The notes under the pieces are model-generated. The model made no database searches and had not been told where the DNA came from. It saw nothing but the letters and a program-made list of their open reading frames with translations. A program made the position numbers and the translations under genes. DNA of 64,000 bases from positions 62,001 to 126,000 of the forward strand of contig NZ_JACSQC010000001.1 of NCBI RefSeq assembly GCF_014836875.1, read 5' to 3'. This stretch comes from Arthrobacter pullicola (GTDB lineage: Bacteria > Actinomycetota > Actinomycetes > Actinomycetales > Micrococcaceae). This document shows positions 8,114-16,538 of this stretch, piece after piece; within the stretch, counting starts at the first letter, position 1; the number at the start of each line of letters is the position of its first letter.

Positions 8114-9718
8114 TCAGCCCAGAATTGTCCCCTCCCCGGAAGCGGAGGGCTTGGGATCCGGAAGCCGCATCATGCGGAAGGACGTGAGCAGGCCTAAGAG
8201 CCCGGCGAGGATGGGAATGAACAGCGCGATTTGCAGGGCGATCGGCCGAGCCTCCGTGTTGATGCGCACGATCTCGTCCCGGATCTCCTCGGGCTGGGTG
8301 GCGAGGAGCACCTCGAGCTGTGTGTTGCTCAGCACCTGGGCATCGTCTTCGAGCACCCGGGCAACCTGCTGCTGCTCATCGGGCGGGAGCATCGTGCTCG
8401 ACTCCGCCATGCTGGTGAAGATGAGGGACAGGGCCGCCAGCATAACGCCGCCGGCAAATGCGAGCCCGAAGGATAAGCCGAACGACCCGGCGGCCGAGTT
8501 CACGCTCGCAGCCTCGCTGACCCGTTCGTCCGAGACCGGGGACAGCGTGTAGTTGTTCAGCTGGGACACCAGCAGTCCGAGGCCGCCTCCCGCGATGACC
8601 AGCGGGAGGAGGAGCCACCAGCCGGAGTCCGCGCGCGGCACGATCGGCACGAGCACCCCGAGCCCCACGACCAGGAGCAGGAAGCCCCACCTGATGAGGC
8701 TGGCCGGACGCCGCTTCCCGGTCCGCTTACCCGCGAGCATGGCGACCGCGAACATGGTCAGCGAGAGCGGGGCGATCGACAACCCAGACTGCATCGCGTT
8801 GTATCCAAGCACCATCTGGAGGTAGATGGGCAGAACGATCATGGTGCCGCCCAGGGCGATCTGCTGTTGCATTTGCCCCGTGGCACCAAACCGGAAGGCT
8901 TTCGAGCCGAACAGACCCGGGTCCAGCAGTGTCGGCTTGTCCCGGCGCTTGCGCCGAACGAGCCAGTAGACCAGCCCGGCCAGCCCGGCGGCACCGACGG
9001 CCAGGAGGGCGCCCACCGCTTCGCCGCCCTCCTGCCACACCAGGATGCCGAGGACGATTCCGCCCATGCCCACGATGGACAGCAGCGATCCGATGATGTC
9101 CAGCGTTCGCGGTCCCAGATAGGGGACGTCGTGAACCAGCTTGATGCCGGCAAGCACGACGGCGATGACCAGGGCCTCGAGCAGGAAGGCAACACGCCAG
9201 GACAGGAACGTGGTGATGAAGCCACCGAGGAGCGGCCCGACTGCCGCGGCGATCGCAGCCGAGGCTCCGACCAGGGCATAGACCCGTTTCTGCGCCGTTC
9301 CCTCGAAATTGCCGTGGATAAGGGACTGAATGGAGGGAAGGAGCAGAGATGCTCCCAGGCCGCCGATCACGGCCCAGAAGATGATGATGGGGAGCAGGGT
9401 CTGGGCCAGCGTCATCGCCACGGCCCCGACCGCATAGCAAACCAGCCCGATCACGTAGGCGCGCCTGCGTCCGATCAGGTCGCCGATCTTGCCGCCGATC
9501 AGGATAAAGGCAGCGGAGACCAGTGCCTCGAGCGCGATCGTCGACTGAAGGCCGCTGACGGTGGCCCCGACGTCCCGCACCACGGCGGAGATCGAGACGT
9601 TCATGATCGATGTGTCGACGACGAGCACGAACATCGCCATGGCCAGCAGCAGCGCAAGCCGCCCGTTGAATGGCGCAGCCTGAGCGTCGCCGTCGTTCGC
9701 CGGGTCCGCCGGGTTCAT
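8114..9718 (-). CDS. MFS drug exporter, DHA2 (14-TM) family
   Basis: The 534-residue protein has about fourteen hydrophobic segments. The first contains the family pattern VDTSIMNVSISAVVRDVG, and GGKIGDLIGRRRAY is the MFS loop 2-3 motif A. These mark an EmrB/QacA-type proton-coupled exporter; the substrate cannot be read from sequence. The start at ATG 9718 has GGGGAAAG upstream and begins directly before the soluble N-terminus, whereas the frame upstream of it is unlike any MFS protein. No dedicated regulator adjoins it. Confidence 0.9.
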   Translation of the reverse strand: MNPADPANDGDAQAAPFNGRLALLLAMAMFVLVVDTSIMNVSISAVVRDVGATVSGLQSTIALEALVSAAFILIGGKIGDLIGRRRAYVIGLVCYAVGAVAMTLAQTLLPIIIFWAVIGGLGASLLLPSIQSLIHGNFEGTAQKRVYALVGASAAIAAAVGPLLGGFITTFLSWRVAFLLEALVIAVVLAGIKLVHDVPYLGPRTLDIIGSLLSIVGMGGIVLGILVWQEGGEAVGALLAVGAAGLAGLVYWLVRRKRRDKPTLLDPGLFGSKAFRFGATGQMQQQIALGGTMIVLPIYLQMVLGYNAMQSGLSIAPLSLTMFAVAMLAGKRTGKRRPASLIRWGFLLLVVGLGVLVPIVPRADSGWWLLLPLVIAGGGLGLLVSQLNNYTLSPVSDERVSEAASVNSAAGSFGLSFGLAFAGGVMLAALSLIFTSMAESSTMLPPDEQQQVARVLEDDAQVLSNTQLEVLLATQPEEIRDEIVRINTEARPIALQIALFIPILAGLLGLLTSFRMMRLPDPKPSASGEGTILG

Positions 9719-9870
9719 CGGTGGAACTTTCCCCGGCCCGCCGGGTGCGGGTTCGTGTTGCAGCCGGGCATGTCGCCTCCTCTGGCGTGGCCCTGGCAGG
9801 CGCACCGGCTGCATGCTCCTGCACGTGCAGGTACACACAACCACAACCGGGAAGAAACCGGAAGGCAAAG

Positions 9871-9903
9871 AAAAACCCCGCACTCAATGAGTACGGGGTT
9901 TTT
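9871..9903 (-). terminator. Terminator of the tRNA operon
   Basis: AAAAACCCCG and CGGGGTTTTT arms enclose a nested ACTC-AAT-GAGT stem. On the minus strand the hairpin ends in TTTTT just after tRNA-Phe. It can also act on the plus strand. Confidence 0.85.
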
Positions 9904-9906
9904 AGC

Positions 9907-9982
9907 TGGTGGCTCCGACCGGCGTCGATCCGGTGACCTTTCGATTTTCAGTCGAACGCTCTACCAACTGAGCTACAGAGCC
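9907..9982 (-). tRNA. tRNA-Phe (GAA)
   Basis: All four arms fold. The anticodon stem TTCGA/TCGAA holds the loop CTGAAAA with anticodon GAA. The acceptor GGCTCTG pairs with the CGGAGCC side, and the 3' CCA is encoded. It is the last of three tRNAs in the unit. Confidence 0.95.
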
Positions 9983-10039
9983 GGGCATCATCGAATCGAT
10001 GATCACCGAGATCTTCCAAATCGCTTCAGAAAATCTGAG

Positions 10040-10113
10040 CGACCCTGACGGGACTTGAACCCGCGACCTCCGCCGTGACAGGGCGGCGCGCTAACCAACT
10101 GCGCTACAGGGCC
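10040..10113 (-). tRNA. tRNA-Asp (GTC)
   Basis: The acceptor GGCCCTG pairs with CAGGGTC. The anticodon stem CCGCC/GGCGG holds the loop CTGTCAC with anticodon GTC. The CCA end is not encoded. Confidence 0.95.
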
Positions 10114-10174
10114 TTGCATTTCACGAGTGTCAACTCTACCAGCTTTTCAGCCGGTGATTTACCACTTTCGTGAG

Positions 10175-10247
10175 TACCCCCAACGGGATTCGAACCCGTG
10201 CCGCCGCCGTGAAAGGGCGGTGTCCTAGGCCGCTAGACGATGGGGGC
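10175..10247 (-). tRNA. tRNA-Glu (TTC)
   Basis: The acceptor GCCCCCA pairs with TGGGGGT. The anticodon stem CCGCC/GGCGG holds the loop CTTTCAC with anticodon TTC. The CCA end is not encoded. It is the first tRNA of the Glu-Asp-Phe unit. Confidence 0.95.
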
Positions 10248-10346
10248 TCAGAACACGCAGCGTTCAACTTGGCTAACCCCGAACATCTAAGCACTTCTGC
10301 GTGTCAGTTCGGTGTCAGTCAGATTTCCCGGCTGCGGACCTATAAA

Positions 10347-10375
10347 ACTATAGGGCCTACTTCCCGGATTTCCAA
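10347..10375 (-). promoter_or_regulatory. Promoter of the Glu-Asp-Phe tRNA operon
   Basis: On the minus strand TTGGAA (10375-10370) and TATAGT (10352-10347) are 17 bases apart. The -10 box lies inside a perfect dyad CCTATA-N4-TATAGG (10339-10354). Transcription would begin about 95 bases before tRNA-Glu. Confidence 0.6.
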
Positions 10376-10456
10376 AATCGGCGCAAAAACGGCCGCAGAC
10401 AGGGCTGCCATAGCGTCCCCCTGAGCCATCAGAGTGCCACAGACTAGAGTGGAAGC

Positions 10457-10828
10457 GTGCCGATCGAGATGACTCCCGACGACTTCGAAGCAGCGGTCGA
10501 CGACGCCCTGAACTCCATTCCCGCCGACCTGGCCAAGGCCATGAACAACGTGGCCGTTTTCGTCGAGGACGAATACGTTCCCGGACCAGGCGAGGACCCC
10601 GGAACTGAACTCCTGGGACTCTATGACGGAACGCCGCTCACCGAACGGGATTCCTGGTGGGGAGCCGGCTCCCTGCCGGACCGAATCGTTATTTTCAGCG
10701 GACCCCTGACCCGGATGTGCGAAACCCGGGCGGAACTGGTGGACGAAATCCGGATCACGGTCATCCACGAAGTGGCCCACCACTTCGGGATCGACGACGC
10801 GCGGCTGCACGAACTCGGCTGGGGCTAG
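10457..10828 (+). CDS. Small zincin-like metallopeptidase family protein
   Basis: The 123-residue protein has the HEVAH zinc motif (His104, Glu105, His108) near its C-terminus, followed by HFGIDDARLHELGW. This is characteristic of a family of small minimal zincins found across actinobacteria whose substrates are unknown. There is no signal peptide, so it is cytosolic. The GTG start is supported by TAGAGT (10445-10450) six bases upstream, a leaderless configuration; an internal ATG four codons later is the alternative. A weak purine stretch also lies before the start. Confidence 0.85.
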   Translation: MPIEMTPDDFEAAVDDALNSIPADLAKAMNNVAVFVEDEYVPGPGEDPGTELLGLYDGTPLTERDSWWGAGSLPDRIVIFSGPLTRMCETRAELVDEIRITVIHEVAHHFGIDDARLHELGWG

Positions 10829-10837
10829 CCTGTAAGT

Positions 10838-11767
10838 ATGGGGAATCACTCCGGCCACAGCCATGGCCTGCCGCAGGGCACTGCCACCGGCAGGCACCGC
10901 CGCAAGCTGCTTGCCGTTTTTCTGATTACACTCTCCGTGGTCTTCATTCAGGCTGCGGGCGCCTTGGTCTCCGGCTCCCTGGCCCTGATGGCCGACGCCG
11001 GACACATGCTTTCCGACGCCGCCGGCGTCTCCATCGCCCTGCTCGCGGCCTGGATTGCGGGACGGCCGGCGACGTCGAAACGGACCTACGGCTACCAGCG
11101 CGCCGAGGTCCTGGCCGCCCTGGCGAATTCGCTGCTGCTGATCGTGATTGCCGTCGTGATCTTCACTGAAGCGATCCGGCGGATCGGGGACACCCCCGAG
11201 GTGCAGACGGGCATCATGCTCTTCGCAGCGGTCATTGGCGGTCTGGCCAATCTGGTGTCCTTGTTCATCCTCCGCAGCGGCCGCAAGGAAAGCCTGAATG
11301 TGCGCGGAGCCTACCTGGAGGTCCTGGGAGATCTGCTGGGTTCCGCCGCCGTAGTGGTCTCCGCCCTCGTCATTATGCTGACGGGCTACCAGCAGGCGGA
11401 TGTCTGGGCATCATTCCTGATCGCGTTTATGATCCTGCCGCGCGCGTGGTCGCTGCTGCGGGAGGTGATTGGCGTACTGCTCGAAGCCACTCCGCAGGGT
11501 GTGGATGTGGAAATGATCCGCGAGCACATTGTCTCGGTCGCAGGCGTAAGCGACGCCCATGACATCCATATCTGGACGATCACCTCCGGCGTTCCGGTCT
11601 TCTCCGCGCACGTGGTGGTGGATGAGGAATACCTGACGCCGCACGGGATGGACACCATCCTGGACCGGCTGGGGACCTGTCTCTCAAGCCACTTCGACAC
11701 CGAGCACTGCACCTTCCAGCTCGAGCCCGAGCGGCATGCCGTCCACGAGGGTGAACGGCACGCCTAG
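10838..11767 (+). CDS. Cation diffusion facilitator (CzcD-type metal exporter)
   Basis: The 309-residue protein has a histidine-containing N-terminus (GNHSGHSHG), six membrane segments (about residues 25-215) and a C-terminal cytosolic metal-binding domain with HDIHIWTI and DTEHCTF. Membrane metal site residues are visible in ALMADAGHMLSDAAG (TM2) and EVLGDLLGS (TM5). The H-D arrangement is typical of zinc/cobalt/cadmium exporters of the CzcD group. The ATG at 10838 is six bases after TAGCCT, so the mRNA is probably leaderless. The gene is ten bases after the preceding metallopeptidase gene. Confidence 0.92.
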   Translation: MGNHSGHSHGLPQGTATGRHRRKLLAVFLITLSVVFIQAAGALVSGSLALMADAGHMLSDAAGVSIALLAAWIAGRPATSKRTYGYQRAEVLAALANSLLLIVIAVVIFTEAIRRIGDTPEVQTGIMLFAAVIGGLANLVSLFILRSGRKESLNVRGAYLEVLGDLLGSAAVVVSALVIMLTGYQQADVWASFLIAFMILPRAWSLLREVIGVLLEATPQGVDVEMIREHIVSVAGVSDAHDIHIWTITSGVPVFSAHVVVDEEYLTPHGMDTILDRLGTCLSSHFDTEHCTFQLEPERHAVHEGERHA

Positions 11768-11786
11768 GCATCTGTCTCCGGACGGG

Positions 11787-12782
11787 CTACTGCTCCACCA
11801 TCGGACCGAACTTCGGACGGTCAGTCAGGCGGGGGTCCTCATGATCGGGAACCACCATGACCGGGCCCTTGGCATGGTGCAGCACGCTCTGGCTGGTGGA
11901 ACCCAGCAGCATCCCGGTGAATCCGCCGCGGCCCCGGGTACCCAGGACCACCAGTTCGGCCTTCGCCGTGCGTTCGACCATAATCTCCGCGGGCGGGCCA
12001 TCCACCAATTCCACTGACATCTCCAGGTCCGGGAAGTGGCTCTGCAGCCATTCCCGCCCCGCAGAAAGCTGCACCATCAGTTCTTCGTGGAGCGCTTCGA
12101 CATCCAAGGGCGCCGGCACCCAGGCCAGGGAGCCGCTGAACGGGGGCAGCGCGCACACGATCCGCAGCGGCAGGCCCATGCTGCGGGCCTGCTCGGCTGC
12201 AGCCAGCGAAGCCGCGCGTGCGTGTTCGGAACCGTCCACGCCGACTACTACAGCCTGATGCACGTCGTCGGTCACCGGAGAACCCGCCGGTGCGGCCACG
12301 CCGGATTCCGGCAGCCGGCCAGCCGTCCGCAGCGGAACGATGACGGTGGGGCACTTTGCGTGGGCCGGCAGCGCACTGGAGACGGAGCCGAGGAGCCGTC
12401 CTACGAATCCGCCGCGGCCACGCGAGCCCACAACCATCAGTTCGGCATCTTCGGAGAGCTCCAGCAGGACGGCGGCGGCGTCTCCGCTTTCGACGCGGGG
12501 GACGATTTCCAGGCCGTGCGGGGACACCCTGGCCAGGGTTTTCTCCTGCACGGAGCGGGCACCGTCACGGATCACGGCGTCGTCAATGGCCGTGTAACCG
12601 GCGTCCATCGAAGACGCAGCAAAGATGGGAACTGTGTAGGCGGTCACCACGTGCAGCGGAACCCCCCGCCGCCGGGCTTCCCGCGCCGCCCAGGTCAGCG
12701 CGCAGATACTTTGATCCGAACCGTCAACGCCTACTACAATCCCGGACCGGGCTGTGGCCGCATTCCACTCTGAATCGGACAT
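11787..12782 (-). CDS. Universal stress protein with two UspA domains
   Basis: The 331-residue protein is a tandem of two UspA domains (about residues 12-150 and 168-320). Each has an opening GIVVGVDGSDQS / AVVVGVDGSEHA strand and the nucleotide-binding signature GSRGRGGFVGRLLGS or GTRGRGGFTGMLLGS, so both halves should bind ATP. Double-domain Usps in actinobacteria are associated with dormancy and redox or hypoxia stress. The ATG has GAAGGGAG upstream. A TGAC-TTAG-GTCA dyad lies about 80-95 bases before the start and could be its control site. Confidence 0.93.
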   Translation of the reverse strand: MSDSEWNAATARSGIVVGVDGSDQSICALTWAAREARRRGVPLHVVTAYTVPIFAASSMDAGYTAIDDAVIRDGARSVQEKTLARVSPHGLEIVPRVESGDAAAVLLELSEDAELMVVGSRGRGGFVGRLLGSVSSALPAHAKCPTVIVPLRTAGRLPESGVAAPAGSPVTDDVHQAVVVGVDGSEHARAASLAAAEQARSMGLPLRIVCALPPFSGSLAWVPAPLDVEALHEELMVQLSAGREWLQSHFPDLEMSVELVDGPPAEIMVERTAKAELVVLGTRGRGGFTGMLLGSTSQSVLHHAKGPVMVVPDHEDPRLTDRPKFGPMVEQ

Positions 12783-12863
12783 TACCGGCTCCCTTCGGAT
12801 ACGCGCCCAACCGTCATCGGTTGTGCTCCTGAAACCAGCCTACTGCGCAGGGCACCGGCACTG

Positions 12864-12875
12864 TGACTTAGGTCA
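12864..12875. promoter_or_regulatory. TGAC-N4-GTCA dyad upstream of the universal stress gene
   Basis: TGAC-TTAG-GTCA is a perfect dyad inside GTGACTTAGGTCAAAC. It lies in the divergent region between the stress protein gene and the purine permease gene. It loosely recalls the GGGAC-type boxes of dormancy regulators but is not a full match. Confidence 0.35.
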
Positions 12876-12980
12876 AACACGCGTACACACGGTTAAGGGC
12901 CTGCTTCCACGCAGGACTATTATCGGAATGCGGCCTGTCCGCTCTCCCAGACACCACAACATCTTCAGAGGAAATCCGCC

Positions 12981-14411
12981 ATGCTCAAGCAAGGTTCCAG
13001 ACTGGACCGGTATTTTGAAATCTCCAAGCGCGGTTCCACGGTAGGGACGGAGATCCGTGGAGGTCTGGCCACCTTCTTTGCCATGAGTTACATCGTGGTG
13101 CTGAACCCGTTGATCCTCGGCGGCGAAGACGGCACCGGCCGATCCCTCGGCGGCCCTGCCATCGCAGCGGCGACCGCGCTGGTGGCCGGCGTCCTCACCA
13201 TCATCATGGGCGCCTGGGCCAAGCACCCGTTCGCCATGGCCACGGGCCTGGGCGTCAACGCCTTCGTAGCCGTCACAGTGGCCACCAATGACAACCTCAC
13301 CTGGCAGGATGTCATGGGCCTGGTGGTGCTGGCGGGCATCACCATGTTCATCCTGGTCCTCACCGGCTTCCGGACAGCCGTCTTCAAAGCCGTTCCCGCG
13401 AGCCTGAAGACCGCGATCGTGGTGGGCATCGGCATGTTTATCGCACTGCTGGGCTTTGTCAACGCCGGCTTTGTCCGCCGCATCCCCGACGCCGCCGGCA
13501 CCACCGTGCCGGTGCAGCTCGGCGACGGCGGCGAACTGCTGGGCTGGCCCACGTTCGTGTTCGCCTTCGGCCTGATCCTGACCATCGGGCTGATGGCCCG
13601 CAAGGTCCGCGGCGCGATCCTGATCGGCATCCTGGCCTCCACCGTGCTCGCCGTGATCATCGAGGCTGTGGCATCGCCGGGAAGCCAGGGCGCGGGCAAG
13701 GCGACCGGCTGGTCCTTGGTCACGCCGAGCATGCCGGAGTGGGGTGCGCCGGACCTGTCCCTGATCGGCAACTTCAACCTCTTCGGCTCCTTCGAGAAGC
13801 TGGGCATCATCGGCGCCTCCCTGCTGGCGTTCGTGATCCTCCTGAGCATCTTCTTCGATGCGATGGGCACCATGGTTGGCCTGTCCAGCGAAGCCGGAAG
13901 CATCGACAAGGACGGGAACATCCCCAACGTGGAGCGCGTGCTCCTCGTGGACGCCGCGGGTGCCATCGCCGGCGGCGGCGCCAGCGTCTCCTCCAACCAG
14001 CTGTTCGTCGAATCCGGTGCCGGCATCGGTGAAGGCGCCCGGACCGGCCTGGCGTCCATCGTCACCGGCCTGCTGTTCATTGCGGCCATGTTCCTGACCC
14101 CGCTGATCTACCTGGTCCCGTTCGAGGCCGTGGCCCCCGCGCTCGTCGTCGTCGGTTACCTGATGGTCAGCCAGGTCGGCAAGATCGACTGGTCGGACAT
14201 CGGACTGGCACTGCCGTCCTTCCTGACCATCGCCCTGATGCCGTTCACCTACTCGATCGCCAACGGTCTTGGTGCCGGGTTCGTTTCCTACGTACTGATC
14301 CGCGTTTTCCAGGGCCGGGCGAAGGAAATCCATCCTGTGATGTGGATTGTCGCCGCCGCGTTTGCCGTCTTCTTCTGCGTCGGCCCGATCGAAGCAGCCC
14401 TCGGCGTGTAG
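12981..14411 (+). CDS. NCS2-family purine permease (AzgA type)
   Basis: The 476-residue polytopic protein belongs to the AzgA-like branch of nucleobase:cation symporters. Visible signatures are GGLATFFAMSYIVVLNP (about residues 27-43), GLGVNAFVAVTVA in TM3, IFFDAMGTMVGL near residue 290 and SVSSNQLFVESGAGIGEGARTG near 335. Members import hypoxanthine, adenine, guanine or xanthine; which one is used here cannot be read. A good AGAGGAAAT ribosome site precedes the ATG. No purine riboswitch is visible in the leader. Confidence 0.9.
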   Translation: MLKQGSRLDRYFEISKRGSTVGTEIRGGLATFFAMSYIVVLNPLILGGEDGTGRSLGGPAIAAATALVAGVLTIIMGAWAKHPFAMATGLGVNAFVAVTVATNDNLTWQDVMGLVVLAGITMFILVLTGFRTAVFKAVPASLKTAIVVGIGMFIALLGFVNAGFVRRIPDAAGTTVPVQLGDGGELLGWPTFVFAFGLILTIGLMARKVRGAILIGILASTVLAVIIEAVASPGSQGAGKATGWSLVTPSMPEWGAPDLSLIGNFNLFGSFEKLGIIGASLLAFVILLSIFFDAMGTMVGLSSEAGSIDKDGNIPNVERVLLVDAAGAIAGGGASVSSNQLFVESGAGIGEGARTGLASIVTGLLFIAAMFLTPLIYLVPFEAVAPALVVVGYLMVSQVGKIDWSDIGLALPSFLTIALMPFTYSIANGLGAGFVSYVLIRVFQGRAKEIHPVMWIVAAAFAVFFCVGPIEAALGV

Positions 14412-14437
14412 GTTCCAGCTGAACAGAACCACACAAA

Positions 14438-14472
14438 AATGGTGCCCCTGCCGATCCGGCGGGGGCACCATT
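14438..14472 (-). terminator. Bidirectional terminator between permease and spermidine synthase-like genes
   Basis: A stem of about 15 pairs (AATGGTGCCCC...GGGGCACCATT, one G-T pair, GATCC loop) is followed by TTTTT on the minus strand. It therefore mainly terminates the minus-strand gene ending at 14490 and also serves the convergent permease gene. Confidence 0.8.
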
Positions 14473-14489
14473 CCTGGTTGAGGAAGCTG

Positions 14490-15365
14490 CTAACCGGCTG
14501 CCGGGAGCCCCGCTTCGGCGTCCCGGAGCACCTGGGAACCGCGGGCGAACCCGCGCACCTTGGCGTCGTCCCAGAGCTGGGCCGGCACGGCCCCGCCGAG
14601 CAGCCTGCGCGGCAGCCCCGGATCCTCCGCGAAGGGCACATCCGCTCCGGCGATGATGATGTTGCCGTAGCGGCGGCCCTTGAGCATGGCGGGATCCGCG
14701 ATGATCGCCGTGTGGCGGAAGGCCGCGGCAATGGTTGCCGCTTCCCGGCGGGCGGTGCGCAGGTCCGGGGCGTCCCCGCAGTTGACCACGTACAGTCCGC
14801 CGGGGCCGAGCACCCGCTTGGCATGGCCCAGGAATTCGGCAGTGGTCAGCGGCAGCGGAGTTTTATCTCCCGCGAAGACATCGCGGATCAGCAGGTCCCT
14901 GCTGTCCTCGCTGAGCGACTCGGTAACCTCACGGGCCTCGCCCACGCGCAGCCGCATCAGCGGAGCACGCGGCAGGTCGAACCAGCCGCGCACCAGTTCC
15001 GCGAGCCGGCCGTCCAGTTCCACGACCACCTGCCGGGCATTCGGGTAGACAGCAGCGAAGTAGCGGGCCATGGAACACGCCCCGCCGCCCAGATGGAGCG
15101 CCCGCAGCTTGGTCTCCGGATCGAACCGGGACTCAACCAGGGCGGCGATCCAGCGCATGTACTCAAAGTCGAGTTCCCGCGGATCCTCCAGGTCAATATG
15201 GGAGGAGTGCACGCCGTTGATCTTCAGCAGCCAGCCGGAGGAGGAAAACTGGTCCGGAAGCAGTTCGCACGTTCCGGTATCAATCTCATGCCGGCCGGGC
15301 ACGGGACCGGCGCTGTCACTTGATGGTTGGTCCGGGGCAGCCCGGCCGGGACGTTTCCTGCCCAT
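14490..15365 (-). CDS. Spermidine synthase-like methyltransferase-fold protein
   Basis: The 291-residue protein has a Rossmann SAM-binding pattern: ALHLGGGACSMARYF (about residues 89-103), VVVELDGRLAELV (strand 2 acidic end) and DLLIRDVFAG (strand 4). The core resembles spermidine synthase (SpeE), including HSSHIDLEDPRELDFEYM before the domain. Many actinobacterial members of this group lack the full polyamine-binding set and their reactions are unknown. No partner such as speD adjoins it, so polyamine synthesis is not supported by context. Confidence 0.8.
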   Translation of the reverse strand: MGRKRPGRAAPDQPSSDSAGPVPGRHEIDTGTCELLPDQFSSSGWLLKINGVHSSHIDLEDPRELDFEYMRWIAALVESRFDPETKLRALHLGGGACSMARYFAAVYPNARQVVVELDGRLAELVRGWFDLPRAPLMRLRVGEAREVTESLSEDSRDLLIRDVFAGDKTPLPLTTAEFLGHAKRVLGPGGLYVVNCGDAPDLRTARREAATIAAAFRHTAIIADPAMLKGRRYGNIIIAGADVPFAEDPGLPRRLLGGAVPAQLWDDAKVRGFARGSQVLRDAEAGLPAAG

Positions 15366-15436
15366 CAGGCGTCAGCCATCGGGAAATGCGCAAAGCTCAT
15401 GCTTCCAGCTTAGGCGCGGCGGAACCTGCCGGGTGC

Positions 15437-16126
15437 CTAGGTCACGATGGCCAAGGCGAAGCCGTCCCAGCCCTTGGCGCCCACGGTCTGCAGCGCCGTC
15501 GATTCCAGCCGGGGGTGCGAACCCATCAGTTCCAGTGCGGCGCGCGTGCCCTGGATGGCTGAGTCGCCGTCGGGATCCAGCACTCCGCCGTAGCGCACCA
15601 CGTTGTCCAGGACGATCACCGTGCCGGGCCGGGAAAGCCGGATGGCCCACTCCAGATAGGCCGGGTTGCTTTCCTTGTCCGCGTCGATGAACACGAGGTC
15701 GAACGGTTCGCTGCCTTCCAGCCCGGGAAGGGTGTCCAGGGCGGCGCCGACCCGGATGTCCACCAGGTGCCCGACGCCGGCGCGGTCCAGGTTCTTCCGC
15801 GCCACCTCCGCGTGCAGGGGCACGTATTCGCAGGTCACCATGGAGCCGTCCGCCGGCAGTCCGCGCGCCAGCCAGGACGTGCTGAACCCGCCGAGGGTGC
15901 CGATCTCCAGGATCCGGCGGGCGCCGGCCAGCCGCGCCAGCAGCATGAGGAACTTGCCCTGCCCCGGGCTCACTTCGATGGGCGGGAGGCCGGCTGCGGC
16001 GGCGTCCTCCACCGCGGCCACCAGCGCCGCGTCAGGGTGGACGACGACGCCGGTGAGGTAGGAATCGACGTCGGCCCAGTCGCCGCTGCCGTGCTCTGCC
16101 CTGATGCCCTGGTGCTGGCCGGCCAT
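15437..16126 (-). CDS. SAM-dependent O-methyltransferase
   Basis: The 229-residue protein follows the class I O-methyltransferase family related to caffeoyl-CoA/catechol methyltransferases. Visible blocks are QGKFLMLLARLAGARRILEIG (about 56-76), LGGFSTSWLARGL, FDLVFIDADKE with the metal-binding aspartate (about 143-153), and IVLDNVVRYGGVLD. Substrates are probably small phenolic or hydroxylated compounds. The start overlaps the stop of the upstream thiamine-binding-type gene by one base (TGATG), so the two are translated together. Confidence 0.88.
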   Translation of the reverse strand: MAGQHQGIRAEHGSGDWADVDSYLTGVVVHPDAALVAAVEDAAAAGLPPIEVSPGQGKFLMLLARLAGARRILEIGTLGGFSTSWLARGLPADGSMVTCEYVPLHAEVARKNLDRAGVGHLVDIRVGAALDTLPGLEGSEPFDLVFIDADKESNPAYLEWAIRLSRPGTVIVLDNVVRYGGVLDPDGDSAIQGTRAALELMGSHPRLESTALQTVGAKGWDGFALAIVT

Positions 16127-16476
16127 CAGGAGTGCCCGCGGTATTCGTCTTCGGCGTCCAGGACCTTTTCCAGCCGCTCGACCTTGCCGGTCAGTTCACC
16201 GGTGTGGCCGGGCCGGATGTCGGCTTTCAGCACCAGCGAGACCCGGCTGCCATACCGGCCCACGGCCTCGGTGGCGCGCCGGATCACGTCCATGACCTCA
16301 TCCCATTCACCCTCGATGGTGGTGAACATGGCGTCGGTGCGGTTCGGCAGGCCGGACTGGCGGACGATCTTCACGGCGGCGGCAACGGCGTCGTGCACCG
16401 AAGCGTCTGCGGACGGACCGGCGGGGCCGGTCTCCGGACCCACGCCGGAAGGGGCAACTGAGAAGGCTACAAGCAT
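16126..16476 (-). CDS. MTH1187/YkoF-type thiamine-binding family protein
   Basis: The 116-residue protein resembles the UPF0045/MTH1187 family: MLVAFSVAPSGVG at the start, DAMFTTIEGEWDEVMDVIRRA in the middle (about residues 49-69) and a basic tail. Some members bind thiamine precursors and others are structural orphans. The ATG at 16476 is chosen because a CAGACT box lies six bases upstream and homologues start here. The open frame extends a further 143 codons upstream but with unrelated composition. It is coupled to the downstream methyltransferase gene. Confidence 0.8.
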   Translation of the reverse strand: MLVAFSVAPSGVGPETGPAGPSADASVHDAVAAAVKIVRQSGLPNRTDAMFTTIEGEWDEVMDVIRRATEAVGRYGSRVSLVLKADIRPGHTGELTGKVERLEKVLDAEDEYRGHS

Positions 16477-16538
16477 GCGCCCAGTCTGCCACCGGTCCGG
16501 ACAAAGCTGAACCACTCCGTAGCACCGCGCAACACAGC

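Noticed and set aside
12783-12980. Possible purine riboswitch before the NCS2 permease
   Set aside because: The conserved purine-aptamer core (loop-loop sequences and junction) cannot be found, and the leader is short and GC-rich.
12873-14471. 532-codon minus-strand frame opposite the purine permease
   Set aside because: It is rich in Gly, Asp, His and Gln in the way typical of antisense frames of membrane protein genes; the permease on the plus strand is unambiguous.
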